This document shows positions 59,188 to 64,000 of a stretch of 64,000 nt of DNA, piece by piece. Position 1 is the stretch's first letter, and each line of letters opens with the position of its first letter. The stretch is from Trema orientale (Eukaryota; Streptophyta; Magnoliopsida; Rosales; Cannabaceae): NCBI GenBank assembly GCA_002914845.1, contig JXTC01000163.1:504817-568816 (forward strand). Direction: 5' to 3'. The notes under the pieces are model-generated. The model did not search any database. It was not told the DNA's origin and saw nothing but the letters and a program-made list of their open reading frames with translations. The translations under genes and the position numbers were made by a program.

Positions 59188-62100
59188 AATTTTAGCACCG
59201 TTGCCGAAGAAGCACTAAAGCAATGATCAAGGATTTCTAAATTTTGGAAAAGAGATAAGTAAAATTCCTTTTCATTATTGTTATATTTTTTTAGTGTGTT
59301 TATAATTTTTTATTTTAATTCTCAAAAAAAAAATTGTAATCGTATTATGTTTGTACGTTAGTTTCTATTTGTTAGCATTATATATGTTTTTTTTTTCTCA
59401 TCTTAACTTTTTGATTTTAAAAAAAAAACAAAAACAAAAACAAAAACAAAATTATATATATAAAAAATAAAAAAAAAACCCCCTTATGTTGATGGTTCCT
59501 GTACTTCCATTTTTTTTAATATCTTGTCTTTTTCTTTATGTTGCTACTTTAATGATTTTTAGTTATTTTTTTTTAGTTTTATTTATTTTATTTTAATATT
59601 AGTTTTATGTTTTTATCAAGTTTTTTCATTTATCTGTATTACTTTTAGTTCTCCTTTTATAGATTTAACTTTTTTTCCCCTTAGTTTATGTTAATTTCTA
59701 GAATTTTGATTAGGTTGTGATTAGTTGACCAGTTTAGATTGCTTATTTTATAATTAATTTGCTAATTTGGTAATTTTGGATTAGTGTTGACCTTTTCGAC
59801 TTAGATTTTTATTTCAAAACAAAAGAAAAAAAAATGGTTTTATGAGTTGGGAGAGAAACGAGCTTGGGAGACTTGGTAGACGACTCGAATTTGAGCCACC
59901 ACTTAGTCTTAGAACCATCACTGAAGCTTCATCTGATTCTTGGTCTAGTATAGTATTGTCAGTTGTACTCCCTACTCCTAGCAATATGAGTCAACACGAG
60001 AATAACCCTGTTAGGTCCTTAAAAGATTACTTGCACCCACCCGCATTGCCACACCATCATGCATTATGTTTCCTCCTAATACACTACAATTGGATTTTAA
60101 GCCCGGTATGATCCAACTTCTATCTATTTTTCATGGCTTAGAAAGTAAAAATCTATATGTGCACATTAGGAAATTTGAAGAGGTAATAGCCACTTTCCAT
60201 AGCCAACCCAATGCCGTAGATGCTGCTAGGTTGAATTTTTTTCTTTTTTCCCTAAAAGATAAAGCGAAGAGTTGGCTATACTCTTTGCGACCAAGATCTA
60301 TAGGTACGTAGGCAGAAATGACACAAACTTTCTTCAACAAATATTTTCCGTACCATAAGACCAATAATCTTAAGAGACAGATCTCAACATTTGCCCAAAA
60401 AGATAGTGAAACTCTATACCAATCTTGAGAAAGGTTCAAAAAATTGTTGAACATGTGCCCACACTATGCGTATGAAAGTTAGCACTTAGTTTGCTATTTC
60501 TATGAGGGACTTACCTATAGGGAGCACCAATTTATAGAGATGATATGCAATGGTGAGTTCCTACACAAGGATCCCGATGAAGTTATAGAGTACCTTAACA
60601 AGTTAGCTGAAAAATCTCACACTTGGACTAGACCTAGCGCTACTGATAGCACCAATAGGTCCCGACCCCCCTGGAATTTACCATCTTAGGGAAGAAGACA
60701 GCTTAAAAGCCTAACTAGAAGTTTTGACCAGGTAACTTGAGGCCTTGAAAACTAAAGATAGTGAAGCCACCCACGCGGTTACCAGGGTAGAAACTCAAGC
60801 TACTTGTTTTGTTTGTGGAGGAGTGGATTACCTAGCTCAAGATTGTTTAACCTACAGTGAGATGAGAGGGGTTTACGAAGAACAATGCAATGCCTTAGGG
60901 ATGTTTAGAAAAATCTTTCTCACCTTATTCTAACACGTACAATCTTGGATGGAGAAACCACCCCAACTTCAGTTGGAAATATGATCCAAACAAACCCACA
61001 TCATCCAATAACAACTGGAGCACTGAGGCTCAACCACCCAGATCTTACCATGCACCTCAATATAATACATGACAAAATAGGAATCCCTTAGAGGAAACAC
61101 TTCAAGCATTTATAGAGGCACAAAATAAGACTACCCAAAAGTTTGAGTCTGTACTGACTCAGGTGGTTGAAGAGAACAAAGAGATCAAAAGCCAAATCAC
61201 GAAGTTAACAAGCGCTCTTACTGTACAAGAGCGAGGAAGATTTCCTTCCGAACCCATTCTAATCCAAAGGGACAACATATGGCACAGACTTTCACTGCTG
61301 AACAACAAAACCTCAAGGAGGTCAATGCTATCACTACTCGGAGTGGTAAAGTCCTAGACGGACTAACTCTACCACCAAGTAACACAAACACCACCATTCC
61401 GAGTAACAATAAAGATATCCCTCCACAAAGAACTGAGAAAAAGAGTCATGTTCAAGTGCCATTTCCTCAAGCTCTATTATCTGGAAGAAAAACCCTGGAA
61501 AGCTAAGGTGAGATCCTAGAACACCTTAAATAAGTTAAGATTAACTTACCCTTGTTACATGTGATTAGACAGGTACCAGGATCTATGTACAATGAAGAGG
61601 AAGCACCACCTTAAGAAGACAGCATTCTTGACTGAACAGGTAAGTGCGGTGATTGAGCAGAAAACATCGCTAAAATACAAAGATCTAGGATGCCCTACCA
61701 TCAGCTGTCACATTGGGACACATGAGTTCGGCTAAGCTTTACTTGACCTGGGAGCAAGTATAAACCTTATGCCATGTTCAGTTTACTTGCAATTGGGACT
61801 TAGAGAAATGAAGCCCACTTCAGTGGTACTACAGTTGGCCGACCGCACCATCAAGAGGCCTCGAGGCATAGTAGAAGATGTTTTCCTGCAAATTGACAAG
61901 TTCTACTATCCTGTCGATTTTTTGATCCTTGATATACAGTCTGTTGTTAACATGGAATCAAAAATACCACTGATCTTAGGCCGACCATTCCTTGCTACAG
62001 CCAATACCCTTATCAACTGTAGGAATGGTCAAATGAAGCTTTCATTTGGTAACATGACATTAGAGGTCAACATCTTCCACGGTGGAAAACAGCCACAAGC

Positions 62101-64000
62101 AGAGGATGAATGCTATCAGTCATACTTGGTAGACTCATTAGTTGAAGAGAAAGTGTGTTTACAGAAAAATCAGGATCCACTCGAAAACTTTCTCCTTAAT
62201 TCACCTACTTCGGATTATTTTATACCTGCTGAACAAACTGATTTGCTTACCATATCTGGGCAGGATAAAATTCCTAGATTCTGGCAACCATGCTTCGAGG
62301 AGTTGCCACATGAAAGAGAAAAACCGAAACCATCAGCCTTTGAGACACCAAAAATTGAGTTAGCCCAACTACCCAAAGATTTGAAACACGCATTCTTGGG
62401 ATTAGGTGATACCTTTCCTGTTATTATTTCTTCTGAACTTAGTGTTGAACAAGATGAAAAATTGATAAATTTGTTGAAAGAACATAAGTTTGCACTAGGT
62501 TGGACAATAGTTGATATTAAAGGTATTTTCCCATTGATTTGTTCCCATAGGATCCATTTAGAGGAAGGAGCCCAACCTTGTAGAGACCCCCAAAGAAGAC
62601 GTAATCCCATAATGAAAGAAGTTGTTAAAAAAAAAGTCTTAAAACTGTTAGATGCAGGTATAATCTACCCGATATCTGATAGTAAATAGGTGAGTCCAAC
62701 ACAAGTAGTTCCTAAGAAATCTGGGATAACTATGGTTGAAAATGAGGATGGGGTACCTCTTCCAACTAGGATAATGATTGGGTGGTGCATGTGCATTGAT
62801 TATAACAAATTAAACTCTACTACTCGAAAAGACCATTTCCCACTGCCATTTATCGATCAAATCTTAGAATGAGTAGCTGGCCATCCCTTCTATTACTTTC
62901 TCGATGGATATCCAGGATATTATCAGATAGAGATAGCAATAGAGGATCATGATAAGACTACTTTTACATGCCCTTTTGGTACTTTTGCTTTCCGTATAAT
63001 ACCATTTGGTTTATGTAATGGCCCTGCTACATTTCAGCGTTGCATGATGAGTATATTTTCTAATATGGTTTTTAAAATGCATGGAAATTTTTATGGATGA
63101 TTTGACATTTTTTGGTGATTCGTTTGACTCATGTCTACTTAACTTCAAAGCTGTTTTGAGTAGATGTGAAGAAAAAGGTCTTGTGCTGAACTGGGAAAAA
63201 TGTCATTTAATAGTATCTTCTGGAATTGTTTCGGGGCACATTGTATCTGAAAGAGGAATAGAGGTTAACAAGTCAAAAGTTGAGCTGATGTCTAAATTAC
63301 CCATCTCCAAAACAGTAAAAGATGTTCAGTCTATTCTTGGATATGCTGGATTTCATAGGAGGTTTATACAAAACTTTTCTGTCATATCTCGACCATTGTG
63401 TAACCTAAGAATGATGCTAAGGCTCGCTTGATTTGGTGGATTCTTTTGCTGCAGGAATTTTATCTAGCATTCAAGGATAAAAAGGGTGTTAAAAATGTTG
63501 TGGCTGATTATTTATCTCGTCTTGAATTCAATGATTTAGCCGAAGGTCCACCCATTCGAGACGATTTCCCTGATGCACACCTATTCCCGTTAGCCAAGTA
63601 CCATGGTATGCTCATATTATTAACTACTTAGTTTTCGGTGAAATTCCATTGATCTGGAGTGCACAAGATAAGCGTAAGTTCTTGGTCAAGGTAAGAAATT
63701 TTTATTGGGATGATCCTTACATGTTTAAGTATTGCCATGACCAAATTATGAGAAGATGCATTCCAGAAACTGAGGTAAATAGTATTTTAAACTTCTGTCA
63801 TTCTGAGGCATGTGGTGGTCATTTCTCAATGAAAAAGACTGATGCAAAGATTTTACAGTGTGGTCTTTATTGGCCCACTTTATTCAAAGACACTAACAAT
63901 TTTTTTCGTTCATGTGAAAGATGCCAAAGACTAGGTTCATTAACTCATTGCCACATGATGCCTCTTAACCCTATATTTGTGATTGAAATATTTGATTGTT
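57780..64000 (+). mobile_element. Gypsy LTR retrotransposon, Athila-like (sister copy B), continues past the window
   Basis: 5' LTR 57780-59187; primer site about 59193, a degraded version of the tRNA-Asp site. Gag starts at 59842 with the same beginning as copy A (MSWERNELGRL). A zinc-knuckle motif (CFVCGGVDYLAQDC) is near 60800. Protease about 61740-62050 (IPLILGRPFLATANTL). RT about 62690-63400 (PLPFIDQILE; MDDLTFFGDSFDSCL). RNase H end about 63430-63540 ([11 protein letters not shown]). The integrase zinc-binding region begins about 63700 and is cut by the edge. Nucleotide identity to copy A looks close to 90% by eye. Broken, with ten or more disruptions. The 3' LTR and right duplication are outside. 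Confidence 0.9.

Overview
This window looks like a piece of an AT-rich eudicot nuclear genome. It carries an NB-LRR immune-receptor gene with a GT-AG intron, several plant-type LTR retrotransposons (Copia and Gypsy), a CACTA (En/Spm) DNA transposon, an L1-type LINE, a tRNA-derived SINE and MITE-like foldback elements. There are two assembly gaps (16363-16433 and 46912-47075). I cannot name the species. Nothing visible is bacterial, viral-episomal or organellar, and I saw no CRISPR array, rRNA or free-standing tRNA gene.

Layout. 1-2684 (minus): the one convincing host gene, a CC-NB-ARC-LRR receptor that is open to the left window edge. 3558-8556: a Tork/Tnt1-like Copia element with matching 5-bp target duplications, 874 bp upstream of the receptor start codon and probably inside an older LTR. 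8562-14879: degraded Copia pieces, a SINE with a 17-bp target duplication, and unassigned AT-rich DNA. 14880-29615 (minus): a decayed Athila-like Gypsy element. A 7-kb CACTA transposon (15904-22940, 3-bp duplication GCT) sits within its 3' non-coding part. 29616-37280: a short sequence rich in GTCGAT/GATATT words, split by a younger plus-strand Gypsy element (30297-37179, duplication ACATT). 37950-39646: a probable Gypsy LTR and a Copia LTR fragment. 40285-47203 (minus): a Copia element (duplication GACCA) into which a younger plus-strand Copia element (41841 to at least 46911) has inserted. 47829-50928: a cluster of small inverted-repeat elements. 51232-54108: a 5'-truncated LINE with a 10-bp target duplication. 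About 55300-57779 (minus): an Ale/RE1-like Copia element interrupted by a second copy of the Gypsy family (57780 to the right edge).

The genes do not form a pathway. The window is best read as an immune-receptor gene at the edge of a nested transposon pile. The order of insertion can be deduced at several junctions from target-site duplications and LTR divergence: younger elements at about 3% divergence lie inside older ones at about 9%. I found no convincing new biological system. The most unusual items are four foldback units of about 154 bp each in a row, three unrelated loci that share near-palindromic GC-rich words, and the split GTCGAT/GATATT element.
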